Part shown: one piece after another, positions 27,170-35,439 of the stretch | Position numbering within the stretch: the first letter of the stretch is position 1 | Layout: each line of letters opens with the position of its first letter | Origin: Novosphingobium mangrovisedimenti | Lineage (GTDB): Bacteria > Pseudomonadota > Alphaproteobacteria > Sphingomonadales > Sphingomonadaceae | Assembly (NCBI RefSeq): GCF_025153475.1 | Contig: NZ_JANZXA010000001.1 | Span: 310,001-374,000, forward strand | Length of the DNA stretch: 64,000 nucleotides | Direction: 5' to 3' | Program-made: the position numbers and the translations under genes | Notes under the pieces: generated by a model | Databases searched by the model: none | What the model saw: the letters and a program-made list of their open reading frames with translations, nothing else | Told to the model about the DNA's origin: nothing

Positions 27170-27733
27170 TCAGGCCGCGCGCCTGTGCGGCACGTCGTCA
27201 TCCCCATCGGCGCAGCCGCCCGGCGAATCGAAAACGAGTTCATATTCGCGCGCGGGATAGACCATCCCCCGCCCCTCGCTGAACCGTTCGACGATCCGTC
27301 CCGTCCGACGGAAACCGAGCTTGTCGAGCACGCGGCCTGAGGCCGGGTTGTCGAGGAAATGGGTGGCAACGATCCGCTCATGGCCAAGCGTGCACGCCAG
27401 GCTCAGCGCCGCGCGCGCAGCTTCGCTCGCATAGCCCCGCCCCCAGTGATCGCGGGCGATCCAGTAGCCGAGCGCCACGCCGGCATCGGTCTTTTGGAAG
27501 CCGACACCGCCGATCAGCCGCGCACCTGCCGCGCCCGGAAGCGTGATCATGAAACCCGGACAGAGGCGTTCCCGCTGCAAATTGACGAACGAGCGCGCAT
27601 GTGCGCCGGTATAGGGCCAGGGAACGCTGGCGAGATTGCGCACGACCTGCTCGTCGCCGATCAACCTCTGCAGGTCTTCCCAGTCCTCGGGCCAGCCAGG
27701 GCGCAGGAACAGGCGTTCGCTGCGAATGAACAT
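27170..27733 (-). CDS. GNAT-family N-acetyltransferase (copy 2)
   Basis: A 187-residue acetyltransferase whose first 21 residues (MFIRSERLFLRPGWPEDWED) nearly copy those of the downstream gene. The CoA-binding loop is HWGRGYASEAARAALS, followed by NPASGRVLDKLGF. The C-terminal tail is charged and His/Arg-rich (GDDDVPHRRAA) and differs from copy 1. The two are tandem duplicates that have since diverged. Substrate unknown. The 262 bp upstream contain the rplU-rpmA terminator. Confidence 0.87.
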   Translation of the reverse strand: MFIRSERLFLRPGWPEDWEDLQRLIGDEQVVRNLASVPWPYTGAHARSFVNLQRERLCPGFMITLPGAAGARLIGGVGFQKTDAGVALGYWIARDHWGRGYASEAARAALSLACTLGHERIVATHFLDNPASGRVLDKLGFRRTGRIVERFSEGRGMVYPAREYELVFDSPGGCADGDDDVPHRRAA

Positions 27734-27887
27734 CTTGATTCTCCACTCATTCGCCTCGCCGCTCCCTTATCCGGACGGCGTGACACTGCGATTACGCACG
27801 CGGGCGTGAAGCCGAGGCGCCGGCTGACGCATTGTTCAAAAGCGTCAACCGCAGGTCACGGCGAGACCGGCGTGCGGCGAGTTGAGG

Positions 27888-27926
27888 GAGAAAAGCAAAA
27901 AGGGAGACGGGCGGTGGCCCTCTCCC
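27888..27926 (-). terminator. Rho-independent terminator of rplU-rpmA
   Basis: On the minus strand GGGAGAGGGC pairs with GCCC-G-TCTCCC (one bulged G, loop CACC), followed by TTTTTGCTTTT. This is a textbook terminator about 70 nt past the rpmA stop. Confidence 0.85.
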
Positions 27927-27955
27927 TCTTTCGAGCCGGACTATGGTGTCCGGCG

Positions 27956-27982
27956 GGGCCATCCCGTCAGGATGGCCCTTTT
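27956..27982 (+). other. Second hairpin with T-tail on the opposite strand
   Basis: GGGCCATCC and GGATGGCCC form a 9-bp stem with a CGTCA loop, followed by TTTT on the plus strand. It lies between the rpmA stop and the rpmA terminator. No plus-strand gene ends nearby, so it may block antisense transcription or act as an RNA 3'-end stem for the minus-strand message. Confidence 0.45.
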
Positions 27983-27995
27983 ACCGACCATCCGG

Positions 27996-28265
27996 TTATT
28001 CGGCGGCTTCTGCCATGGCGTCGACCGACACATACTTGCGGCCGAGTTTGCCATCATGGAAGCGCACGCGGCCTTCGGCCAGCGCGAACAGGGTGTGATC
28101 CTTGCCCATGCCGACGTTCACGCCCGGGTACACCTTGGTGCCGCGCTGACGGATGATGATGTTGCCGCCGACGACTTCCTGTCCGCCGAACTTCTTCACA
28201 CCAAGGCGGCGGCCCGCTGAGTCGCGACCGTTGCGCGAAGAGCCGCCTGCTTTCTTATGTGCCAT
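27996..28265 (-). CDS. rpmA: 50S ribosomal protein L27
   Basis: An 89-residue L27. The N-terminal [20 protein letters not shown] reaches the peptidyl-transferase centre in the ribosome and needs no cleavage here (no firmicute-type propeptide). The core [16 protein letters not shown] is diagnostic. It follows rplU by 26 bp in the usual L21-L27 operon and is followed by a strong terminator. Confidence 0.98.
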   Translation of the reverse strand: MAHKKAGGSSRNGRDSAGRRLGVKKFGGQEVVGGNIIIRQRGTKVYPGVNVGMGKDHTLFALAEGRVRFHDGKLGRKYVSVDAMAEAAE

Positions 28266-28291
28266 TTCCTGTTACTCCGAATGCGCGAGGC

Positions 28292-28588
28292 TTAGCCGAC
28301 CGACACGATGCGCAGCAGGGTCATCTGCTGGCGGTGGCCGTTCTTGCGGCGATAGTTGTGGCGGCGGCGCTTCTTGAACACCACGACCTTTTCGCTCTTG
28401 GCCTGCGCGATGATCTCGGCCGAAACCTTGACCTTCGAGGCGTCGGCGATTTCACCGTCGTTGCCCGCGAGCAGAACGTCGCCCAGGGTGATGGTCTCAC
28501 CGGCTTCACCAGCCAGCTTCTCGACCGCGATCTTGTCTCCGGCGGCAACCCGGTACTGCTTGCCGCCCGTGCGCACTACTGCGAACAT
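28292..28588 (-). CDS. rplU: 50S ribosomal protein L21
   Basis: A 98-residue L21: [18 protein letters not shown] at the start and the 23S-binding [16 protein letters not shown] segment near the end. The ATG at 28588 is used because L21 begins exactly there; the frame is open to 28633. First gene of the L21-L27 pair. The 271 bp upstream (28589-28859) hold the operon's promoter region and the promoter of the divergent gene; I see no further gene in it. Confidence 0.97.
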   Translation of the reverse strand: MFAVVRTGGKQYRVAAGDKIAVEKLAGEAGETITLGDVLLAGNDGEIADASKVKVSAEIIAQAKSEKVVVFKKRRRHNYRRKNGHRQQMTLLRIVSVG

Positions 28589-28859
28589 GGTGCCCTTACC
28601 TAATCTCAATGTGCCCGAAACGAGCCGAAACAACCTTGCCCCGGCCGCTGCACTCCACCGAAGAAGAGTAGAGCCTTGCGGGCGACGCGCCGGACACCCC
28701 GCATTGGGCGAGGTGCCGGAAAGAGTGGGTGCCGTTAGTGCAACGCCCGAGTCGTGTCAACCAAGGACTCGGGATTCGCTGGCATTGCCGTCCTGTTTAT
28801 AACGCGAAGGCAACGCGAAAGCCTCTCCCTTCGTTCCCGCGCCATGCTATGGCAGCGTC

Positions 28860-29387
28860 ATGTTCCGCGCGAAAGCCCGATTGCTGCCCGCCCTGCTGCC
28901 GATGATGGCGGCCGCCTGCTCGACCGCAGGCTCCTATCCCTCACTTGGACTGCGCGACTTCGAGCGAATCGACGGAAGCGCCACGCCGGTCGCGGGAGTG
29001 GCAGAGCTGCCCGCCCCGCCCTTGCCCCCTGCAAGCGCCGATCTCGTCACCCGGCTCGATGGTCTCGTCGCCGTCGCGCGCGACGCGGACCTGCAATTCC
29101 AGACCAACCGGCCCGCCGCCGAACGCGCAGTGGCTGCGGCGGGCGGGATCGCCAGCGATTCGTGGAGCAGTGCCAGCGTCGCCCTGGCGCGCCTCGAATC
29201 GAGCCGGTCCAGCGCCATGGAGGCCCTGGCCGACCTCGACGCGCTCTACGTCGATGCCCGGACGGCCGCTCCACTGGAGGAAACTCCGAGCGCCAAGGCG
29301 ATCGCCGCGGCGCGCGATCAGGTCGACGGTCTGGTCGCCGCACAGGACAAGGTGATAGAGGGCCTCGCCGCGCGCCTTCCAGGCTGA
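28860..29387 (+). CDS. Putative lipoprotein, function unknown
   Basis: A 175-residue protein with an N-terminal hydrophobic segment ending in a lipobox-like MAAAC (residues 16-20). The rest is an Ala/Ser/Asp-rich, largely helical region with no recognised domain; it looks coiled-coil-like between residues 60 and 170. It is divergent from rplU. Composition matches the neighbours, so it is probably native. No function can be assigned. Confidence 0.68.
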   Translation: MFRAKARLLPALLPMMAAACSTAGSYPSLGLRDFERIDGSATPVAGVAELPAPPLPPASADLVTRLDGLVAVARDADLQFQTNRPAAERAVAAAGGIASDSWSSASVALARLESSRSSAMEALADLDALYVDARTAAPLEETPSAKAIAAARDQVDGLVAAQDKVIEGLAARLPG

Positions 29388-29410
29388 TTCACGCCACACC
29401 CGAAAACGCG

Positions 29411-29438
29411 AAAAGCCCCTCCCCGGTGGGGGAGGGGC
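29411..29438 (-). terminator. Rho-independent terminator of the small membrane-protein gene
   Basis: GCCCCTCCCC and GGGGAGGGGC form a 10-bp perfect stem with a GGTG loop; read on the minus strand it ends in CTTTT. It is about 55 nt past the stop at 29492 and also 24 nt past the stop of the convergent lipoprotein gene. Confidence 0.75.
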
Positions 29439-29491
29439 CCTCCGAACGCCTGACTCGCCCGCCCGAAAGCCCCCCGGCCCGGACGGATGGG

Positions 29492-29911
29492 TCAGGTGAA
29501 AGCTACGACAGCCGCGACCGCCAGGCCCCAGCCCAGGATCAGCACGGGCAGCGTGAGAACCTGAATGGCCGCTTCACCGGCCGTCAACCTTCCGCTCAGA
29601 GTATCGATACCGCGCGCGGCAAGCTGGCCCCAGCTCATCGGCGCGCTATCATTGTCTGGCTTCATCTTCGCCCAGTAACCCGCGAGGCCGAAAGCAAAGA
29701 CGACAAAACCGGCGAAGAGGACCATCGGTATCGCCAGTTCGGGATTCAGGAACAGCGCAGCCATCAAGCCGATGAACCCGAGATAGAGCCCCACGGTCGC
29801 GACGTAGAGGCCGCCGGGAAGGCCGAAATTGCGATCAATACCGGTCCGCGCGGGCGTATCGGTAACGACGGCAATGTCCTGGAGGTCTTCCTGGCTAAGA
29901 TACTTCGACAT
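29492..29911 (-). CDS. Small integral-membrane protein, function unknown
   Basis: A 139-residue protein with a polar N-terminus of about 35 residues (starts MSKYLSQEDLQDIAVVTD) and three predicted transmembrane helices: VATVGLYLGFIGLMAALFL, PMVLFAGFVVFAFGLAGYW and IQVLTLPVLILGWGLAVAAV. No enzymatic motif. It follows moaE by about 90 bp on the same strand and has its own terminator. Confidence 0.75.
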   Translation of the reverse strand: MSKYLSQEDLQDIAVVTDTPARTGIDRNFGLPGGLYVATVGLYLGFIGLMAALFLNPELAIPMVLFAGFVVFAFGLAGYWAKMKPDNDSAPMSWGQLAARGIDTLSGRLTAGEAAIQVLTLPVLILGWGLAVAAVVAFT

Positions 29912-30000
29912 GGTCCTGATCTCCCTCAGTGATCAGGAATGACGCAACTGGCCCCGCAGCGAATTGACCGGTATCAAACGCACGACGCTTTTTTCGCCGT

Positions 30001-30456
30001 TCAGCCCCAGCGGGCGATATCCTCGAAGTCCTGATCGCGCGGTTCGATCCAGCGCCATTCCCCGCCGGCCTTCTCGCGCTTCCAGAACCACGATTCGCTC
30101 TTGAGGTGATCCATCGCGAAATCGGCGGCAGCAAAGGCATCGCGGCGATGGCGTGCCGCCGCGGCGACAAGGACGATCGGCGCGCCCGGCTCCATCACGC
30201 CGCTGCGGTGGATCAACAGCAGGCCGTCGAGTTCCCAGCGCTCGCGCACGCGCGCCGCCAGCGCCTTCATCGCCGGAAGCGTGAGCGGTTCGTAATGCTG
30301 CAGTTCCAGTGCCTCGACGCCGCCGCCGGCCCGTACCTGGCCGAGGAAGCTGACGATGCCACCCGCCTCGGGATGGGCGGCGGTGAACGCCTCCAGCTCG
30401 TGCGCAGGATCGAAAGGCCCGGTCGCGAGGCGGACGTCGGTGGTCGCCTCTGCCAT
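30001..30456 (-). CDS. moaE: Molybdopterin synthase catalytic subunit MoaE
   Basis: A 151-residue subunit that converts precursor Z (cPMP) to molybdopterin using sulfur from MoaD. Conserved features are GGIVSFLGQVRAGG, LELQHYEPLTLPAM and the basic RHRRDAFAAADFAMDHLK, with the catalytic Lys region KREKAGGEWRWIE. It starts at ATG 30456, one base beyond the moaD stop, so the two subunits are translated together. Confidence 0.95.
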   Translation of the reverse strand: MAEATTDVRLATGPFDPAHELEAFTAAHPEAGGIVSFLGQVRAGGGVEALELQHYEPLTLPAMKALAARVRERWELDGLLLIHRSGVMEPGAPIVLVAAAARHRRDAFAAADFAMDHLKSESWFWKREKAGGEWRWIEPRDQDFEDIARWG

Positions 30457-30457
30457 G

Positions 30458-30754
30458 TCAGCCGCCCGAAACCGGAGGCAGGAAGGCAATCTCGTCGCCA
30501 TGCCTGAGGACCGGCGCATCGTTGTCCTGCAGCAGGATGCCGTTGACCGCGAGCTTCACGCGCGGTTCGCGCAGCGCCCGGGCAAGCTGCGGTTCGAGCG
30601 CATCGATCACGGCATCGATGCTGGATGCGGCCGCGACCGCGCGACTGCCGCCGCCGGCCAGATCCTCCAGACGCCCGAGAAACACCAGCGTGATGCGCGA
30701 CGCGCTTTCCCTTTCGGAGGAAGGCAGGTCCATTCCAGTGCCCACGCCCATCAC
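30458..30754 (-). CDS. moaD: Molybdopterin synthase sulfur-carrier subunit MoaD
   Basis: A 98-residue ubiquitin-fold protein ending in the obligatory Gly-Gly (PPVSGG), which is thiocarboxylated and donates sulfur. The LAVNGILLQDND and LRHGDEIAFLPP blocks are typical. Its ATG overlaps the moaA stop by 4 nt. An internal ATG eight codons in (30733) would shorten the non-conserved N-terminus. Confidence 0.92.
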   Translation of the reverse strand: MMGVGTGMDLPSSERESASRITLVFLGRLEDLAGGGSRAVAAASSIDAVIDALEPQLARALREPRVKLAVNGILLQDNDAPVLRHGDEIAFLPPVSGG

Positions 30755-31755
30755 CCTCCCGTCATCGACATGTGGCGGGCAAGCGCGGGCGCGGCGCCCG
30801 GCTTGTCGATGGCGAAATGATGGCGCTCGGGCTTGATGCGCATCGCGGTATCGAGCGCCTCGGACAACTGGACCTCGGGGTCCTCGCTGCGCAGCGCCGC
30901 ACGCAAGTCCACCCGCTCGTTGCCGCCGAGGCAGGCATAGAGCTGGCCCGTCGCGGTCACGCGGATGCGGTTGCAGCCTTCGCAGAAATTGTTGGTGAGC
31001 GGCGTGATCAGGCCAAGCCGGCCACCCGTTTCCGCCACATCCCAGTAGCGCGCAGGGCCGCCGGTGCGATGGTCGCTCGGCGTCATCGTCCAGCGCCGGG
31101 CCAGATCCTCCTGCACCGCAACGAGCGGCAGGTAGTGATCGATACGGTCTTCCTCGACCTCGCCCAGCGGCATGACCTCGATCAGCGTGGCATCGAAACC
31201 CTGCCCGTGCGCCCAGGCGACGATGTCGGGGATCTCCTGCTCGTTCACGCCCTTGAGCGCGACCGTGTTCAGCTTGACCTTGAGCCCCGCCGCTTTCGCC
31301 GCGGCCAGCCCTTCGAGCACCTGCGGCAGCGAATCGCGGCGCGAGAGGCGCGTGAATGTCTCCCGATCGAGTGTATCGAGCGAGACATTGATGCGCCGCA
31401 TGCCCGCCGCGAACAGGTCTTCCGCGAACTCGGCAAGGCGCGTGCCGTTGGTAGTGAGGGTCAGTTCCTCGAGGCCGTCCCCGATCTTGCGGCCGAGCGC
31501 CCGCACCAGTTCGATCATGTCACGCCGCACCAGCGGTTCGCCACCGGTCAGGCGGATCTTGGTAATGCCCCGGGCAATGAAGCCGAGCGCGAGATCGTGC
31601 AGTTCCTCCAGGCTCAGCACATCCTTGCGCGGCAGGAAGGTCATCCGCTCGGGCATACAATAGGAGCACCGCAGGTCGCAGCGGTCAGTAACCGAAAGCC
31701 GCAGGTAGCTTATGCGGCGCTGAAACTGGTCAACGAGAGGCGCGGGACTGTTCAT
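30751..31755 (-). CDS. moaA: GTP 3',8-cyclase MoaA
   Basis: A 334-residue radical-SAM enzyme that starts molybdenum-cofactor synthesis from GTP with MoaC. The N-terminal radical-SAM cluster is CDLRCSYC (Cys 26, 30, 33). The C-terminal second cluster is seen as FCEGCNRIRVTATGQLYACLG. The protein ends in Gly-Gly, required in MoaA for activity. It overlaps the upstream SDR-like fragment by 4 nt and moaD by 4 nt. Confidence 0.96.
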   Translation of the reverse strand: MNSPAPLVDQFQRRISYLRLSVTDRCDLRCSYCMPERMTFLPRKDVLSLEELHDLALGFIARGITKIRLTGGEPLVRRDMIELVRALGRKIGDGLEELTLTTNGTRLAEFAEDLFAAGMRRINVSLDTLDRETFTRLSRRDSLPQVLEGLAAAKAAGLKVKLNTVALKGVNEQEIPDIVAWAHGQGFDATLIEVMPLGEVEEDRIDHYLPLVAVQEDLARRWTMTPSDHRTGGPARYWDVAETGGRLGLITPLTNNFCEGCNRIRVTATGQLYACLGGNERVDLRAALRSEDPEVQLSEALDTAMRIKPERHHFAIDKPGAAPALARHMSMTGG

Positions 31756-32096
31756 CCTTGCGGATATAGCACCGGACCCGCCCCGTTTCCATCGAGCGGC
31801 AAAAGCTGCCCCGTCACGCCGCCCGCGCCATCGAGCCAGCGCGCTGCCGCCGCGCACGCGACGCTGTCGTCGCATTCCAGCGCATTGACCCGCGAGGGCG
31901 CAAAACGGCGCGCAAGGCCCTGCACCACGGCGAGCCGCCATGCGCGATGCTCGTGTCGGGCGGGCAGGAAAACCAGCGTCAGCGGATCGGCTCCGGCGCC
32001 CAGCGTCGTCTCCACACCAGACAGCAGCCGTGCATGAAAGTCCGCCGATGCTTCGAGCGGATCGTCAGCCAGGGGCCCGATGTGAAGCAGCTCCAT
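31752..32096 (-). CDS. SDR-like C-terminal fragment (degenerate Rossmann protein)
   Basis: A 114-residue protein whose second half looks like the C-terminal part of a short-chain dehydrogenase: VVQGLARRFAPSRVNALEC mirrors the 'LA..yAP.iRVNAi.PG' strand, and GVTGQLLPLDGNG mirrors 'iTGq.l.vDGG'. The N-terminal TGxxxGxG nucleotide loop and the YxxxK catalytic pair are absent. It lies between folB and moaA and overlaps moaA by 4 nt, so it is still translated in the pterin operon. It may derive from a pteridine reductase (FolM type). ATG 32096 has an AAAGGG ribosome-binding site. Confidence 0.7.
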   Translation of the reverse strand: MELLHIGPLADDPLEASADFHARLLSGVETTLGAGADPLTLVFLPARHEHRAWRLAVVQGLARRFAPSRVNALECDDSVACAAAARWLDGAGGVTGQLLPLDGNGAGPVLYPQG

Positions 32097-32109
32097 CGGC
32101 ACCGCCCTT

Positions 32110-32481
32110 TCAGCGCCTTTCGCGCGTGAGCGTCATGCCGATCTTTTCGCCGTTCTCGCTGATCGCCAGCTTGACGATCTTGACGGTAACCGCCTCCACC
32201 CGGTCGTCCTGCAGGAACAGCGTCTCGCAGATATGATCCCCGACCGCCTCGATCAGCTTGAAATGGACGCCCTGCGGCAGCGCCTCGGACGCCGCGAACT
32301 TGAGATCCATGTAGTTCTTGCTGGCGCTGAGCGGGGTGTCGGGCGCGTAATGGTCCGCCACTTTCAGGCGCACCGCGATCGAAAAGCGCAGCGGTTGCGG
32401 CTTGCCCGTCTCTTCCGAGTAGATGCCCGTGAGGACATCCTGTTCGAAATCGGCAACTTCAAGGATCAGCGAATCGGCCAT
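32110..32481 (-). CDS. folB: Dihydroneopterin aldolase family protein
   Basis: A 123-residue tunnelling-fold protein of the FolB family, which cleaves dihydroneopterin in folate synthesis. Visible features are VLTGIYSEETGKPQPLRFS at the start, the NYMDL strand, HFKLIEAVGDHICETLF with the pterin-anchoring Glu, and VKIVKL with the candidate catalytic Lys. It sits 13 bp upstream of the SDR-like fragment, next to moa genes that also handle pterins. A dihydroneopterin triphosphate epimerase cannot be excluded. Confidence 0.85.
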   Translation of the reverse strand: MADSLILEVADFEQDVLTGIYSEETGKPQPLRFSIAVRLKVADHYAPDTPLSASKNYMDLKFAASEALPQGVHFKLIEAVGDHICETLFLQDDRVEAVTVKIVKLAISENGEKIGMTLTRERR

Positions 32482-32489
32482 GGCGCCCT

Positions 32490-33401
32490 TTAGCCGGGAT
32501 TGGACCAGCGCGCGAATATCGCGGTGGGAAGCAGGCGGCCCTGCCGCTCATCCTGAGCCTGTCGGAGGGCATCCTCGCGCACCGCAAGGTCGCCGTGCTC
32601 GATCGTGCCGGGCAGGCCGGCGAAGAGTTCGTCCATCAGCCCGGCCAGCGCCAGCGAGGACATGCGCACGGCATAGACCGTGAGGAACAGGAACCGGCTC
32701 TCGGCATCGAGCAGCTGGCGGCAATCGCCAAGCAGGCCCGGCAGCCCTTCCTCGAGCCGCCATGTCTCGCCGCCCGGCCCGCGGCCGAACTTGGGCGGAT
32801 CGAGGATGATGCCGTCGTAGCGCTTGCCCCGGCGCACCTCGCGCGCGGCGAACTTCGCCGCATCGTCCACCAGCCAGCGCACCGGGCGGTCCTCCAGCCC
32901 GGCGAGCGCGGCATTCTCGCGCGCCTGCGCCACCGATTTCTTCGAGGCATCGACATGCGTCACCTGCCCGTGCGCCGAAAGCGCCAGAGTGCCCACGCCG
33001 GTATAGCCGAACAGGTTAAGCGTATTGGCATCGTCGCACCCCGCGAGCATGCGCCGCATCCAGTCCCAGACCGGCGCCATGTCTGGGAAGAAGCCGAGGT
33101 GGCGGAACGGCGTGCACTGCGCGGTGAACGCGACCTCGTTCCAGGCGAGCGACCAGCCCTCGCGCGGGACCTGACGATCGAAACGCCAGCGGCCGCCGCC
33201 ATCCTCGTCGGAGCCCGGCACGAATTCGCCGTGCGCATCCCAGTCCGACTGGCGCGGCGTCCACATCGCCTGCGGTTCGGGGCGGATGAACCGGTAGTCG
33301 CCGTAGCGTTCCAGCTTGCGGCCATGTCCCGAATCGACGAGGCCGTAATCGTCCCAGCCCTCGCCGACCAGGACGACAGGTTGGGTGACGAGGTCCGCCA
33401 T
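32490..33401 (-). CDS. Class I SAM-dependent methyltransferase, RlmI/RlmK-like
   Basis: A 303-residue methyltransferase. The Rossmann motif is LNLFGYTGVGTLALSAHG with VTHVDASKKSVAQARENA next, and the catalytic loop is YDGIILDPPKFGRGPGG (DPPxF), as in 23S rRNA m5C methyltransferases of the RlmI type. The PUA domain of RlmI is missing. The C-terminus carries LRQAQDERQG, written by a dispersed repeat that has entered the coding sequence. Its ATG shares one base with the thrC stop (TGATG). Confidence 0.83.
   Translation of the reverse strand: MADLVTQPVVLVGEGWDDYGLVDSGHGRKLERYGDYRFIRPEPQAMWTPRQSDWDAHGEFVPGSDEDGGGRWRFDRQVPREGWSLAWNEVAFTAQCTPFRHLGFFPDMAPVWDWMRRMLAGCDDANTLNLFGYTGVGTLALSAHGQVTHVDASKKSVAQARENAALAGLEDRPVRWLVDDAAKFAAREVRRGKRYDGIILDPPKFGRGPGGETWRLEEGLPGLLGDCRQLLDAESRFLFLTVYAVRMSSLALAGLMDELFAGLPGTIEHGDLAVREDALRQAQDERQGRLLPTAIFARWSNPG
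32545..32572. repeat. Dispersed sphingomonad repeat inside a gene
   Basis: CTCATCCTGAGCCTGTCGGAGG matches, with one or two changes, the 'TCATCCTGAGCCTGTCGAAGG' element scattered through many sphingomonad genomes. Here it codes for LRQAQDERQ in the methyltransferase tail. The identification is from memory of the element, not from a search. Confidence 0.6.
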
Positions 33402-34801
33402 CAGGCCTTGGGCGAAGCGATGTTCGCCACGAACTCGCAAACCGTTGCGTAGTCGCCCGGAAGCTCGACGCACTTCTCCTCGCGGTCGAACAGGTCGCCC
33501 ACGCGCGCGGGAAGGCTCGGGCGGTGGCCGGTGGCACGTTCGACGGCATCGCGGAACTTGGCCGGGTGCGCGGTGGCGAGCGTCACCACCGGAACCGCTG
33601 CATCGATTCCCGCCGTGCGCGCGGCGAAAAGGCCGCAGGCGGTGTGCGGATCGATCAGTTCGCTGCAATTCTCCCAGGCCCAGCGGATCGTCGTCGACAT
33701 GTCGTCGGCATCGGCGCGGGCCGACCGGAACAGAGCGGCCGCGCCTTCGCGCTGCGCATTGGTGAGCTGCATCGCCTTGGTCGCTTCGAAGCCGGCCATC
33801 TGCTCGGCCATCGCCTTGCCGTCGCGGCCGCCGAGGTCGAACAGCAGGCGCTCGAAGTTCGAGGAGACCTGTATGTCCATCGAAGGCGCTGCGGTCGGCG
33901 TCACCGTGCCTTGCGAATAGTCGCCGGTGGTGAGCGCACGGTAGAGGATGTCGTTGACATTGGTGGCCACGATCAGCTTGGCGACGGGAAGGCCCATCTG
34001 CGCCGCGACGTAGCCGGCGAAAACATCGCCGAAGTTTCCGGTCGGTACCGAGAAGGCGACTTCGCGGTGCGGCGCGCCGAGCTGCAGGCCGGCGGCGAAG
34101 TAGTAGACCACCTGCGCCATCAGACGCGCCCAGTTGATCGAGTTCACCGCGCCGATGGCGAAGCGGTCGGTCATGGCGGTGTCGTTGAACATGCGCTTCA
34201 CCATCGCCTGGGCATCGTCGAACGAGCCCTCGATGGCGATGTTGTGGACGTTGGGCGCGAGCACCGTTGTCATCTGCCGGCGCTGCACGTCGGAGACGCG
34301 GCCCTGCGGGTGGAGCATGAAGATATCCACCTTCTCGCGCCCGGCCACGGCATCGATCGCGGCCGAGCCGGTATCGCCAGAGGTCGCGCCGACGATCGTC
34401 AGGTTGCGGTCTGAGCGGGAGAGGAATTCCTCGAAGAGCAGGCCGAGCAGCTGCAGCGCCACGTCCTTGAATGCCAGCGTCGGGCCGTGGAACAGTTCAA
34501 GCATCCACTGCTGTTCGTCGAGCTGCTTGAGCGGCGTCACCGCCTTGTGCGCGAAGCGACCGTAAGCCTGCGTGGTCAATTCCAGCAGCCGCTCGGGCGC
34601 GAGGCTGTCGCCGACGAAGGGCGCCATGATCCTGGCGGCCAGCTCCGCATAGGGCAGGCCCGCCATCGCGGCGATCTCTTCGCTGGAGAAACGCGGCCAT
34701 TCGCGCGGTACGTAAAGACCGCCGTCCGACGCGAGCCCGGCGAGCGTCGCGCCTTCGAAATCGAGCGCCGGAGCGCTGCCGCGGGTGCTGATGTAGTCCA
34801 T
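33401..34801 (-). CDS. thrC: Threonine synthase
   Basis: A 466-residue PLP enzyme converting O-phosphohomoserine to threonine. It starts MDYISTRGSAPALDFEGA; the PLP lysine is in GPTLAFKDVALQLLG and the phosphate loop in GATSGDTGSAAIDAV. The VPTGNFGDVFAGYVA block is diagnostic for the long (fungal/proteobacterial) form. The ATG at 34801 is preceded by AGGGATGG at a usable distance; an ATG at 34807 lies right on that sequence. It follows surf1 on the same strand by about 68 bp and is coupled to the methyltransferase gene. Confidence 0.95.
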   Translation of the reverse strand: MDYISTRGSAPALDFEGATLAGLASDGGLYVPREWPRFSSEEIAAMAGLPYAELAARIMAPFVGDSLAPERLLELTTQAYGRFAHKAVTPLKQLDEQQWMLELFHGPTLAFKDVALQLLGLLFEEFLSRSDRNLTIVGATSGDTGSAAIDAVAGREKVDIFMLHPQGRVSDVQRRQMTTVLAPNVHNIAIEGSFDDAQAMVKRMFNDTAMTDRFAIGAVNSINWARLMAQVVYYFAAGLQLGAPHREVAFSVPTGNFGDVFAGYVAAQMGLPVAKLIVATNVNDILYRALTTGDYSQGTVTPTAAPSMDIQVSSNFERLLFDLGGRDGKAMAEQMAGFEATKAMQLTNAQREGAAALFRSARADADDMSTTIRWAWENCSELIDPHTACGLFAARTAGIDAAVPVVTLATAHPAKFRDAVERATGHRPSLPARVGDLFDREEKCVELPGDYATVCEFVANIASPKA

Positions 34802-34869
34802 GGCCATCCCTGTGGTTTCCGGGCGCGGTTAGCCGGGAGCGGACAGAAATGGAAGCCTTGGCTTGCGCT

Positions 34870-35439
34870 TCAGCCTTGCTTGAGGCGCTTGCGCAGCGCG
34901 ATCGCATAGATCACCAGCGCCGTCGCGGCGAACAGGAACCACTGGATCGCATAGGACAGGTGATTGTTGGGAATGTCCGCGGGATCGGGCTCGGCGTTGG
35001 CCTGAAGGCCGGCGACAGGCGGATCCGCGACCAGACGCGGTCCCGGCGCGATGATGCCGCGCACCGTCCCGCCCTGCCATTCCAGCCCGGCATTGGGTTC
35101 GAGCGACCAGCCCAGCACGACCAGCGCCTCACCCCCGCCGGGCAGCACGCATTGCGCCGTCTGGGCCAGCCCCGATTCGCCGTCGGCATTCTTGCCCGCC
35201 ATGCTGCTGCGGCTCTTGACCCCGGCGCAGATCATATGCGCGCGGTGATAGAGCACGTCCTCACCTACGCCGCCGGACGTCCAGTCGATCTCCTCGGACA
35301 TGTCCCGCGCGGCGGCATAATGCGCGAGCAGCGCTTCCTTCTCGTGCAACCGGCGCAGCTGCCAGAAGCCCAGCGAGATCATGATACCCGCCGCGACCAG
35401 TACGACCAGCGTCGGGAAAACGGGAATGCGGCGTATCAT
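34870..35439 (-). CDS. SURF1-family cytochrome oxidase assembly protein
   Basis: A 189-residue membrane protein with the two helices that frame SURF1 proteins: FPTLVVLVAAGIMISLGFWQ at the start, with the FWQLRR signature, and IQWFLFAATALVIYAIALRK at the end. It helps insert heme a into the oxidase. It is shorter than canonical SURF1 (about 220-250 residues). It overlaps the DUF983 gene by 4 nt at the end of the cox operon. Confidence 0.88.
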   Translation of the reverse strand: MIRRIPVFPTLVVLVAAGIMISLGFWQLRRLHEKEALLAHYAAARDMSEEIDWTSGGVGEDVLYHRAHMICAGVKSRSSMAGKNADGESGLAQTAQCVLPGGGEALVVLGWSLEPNAGLEWQGGTVRGIIAPGPRLVADPPVAGLQANAEPDPADIPNNHLSYAIQWFLFAATALVIYAIALRKRLKQG

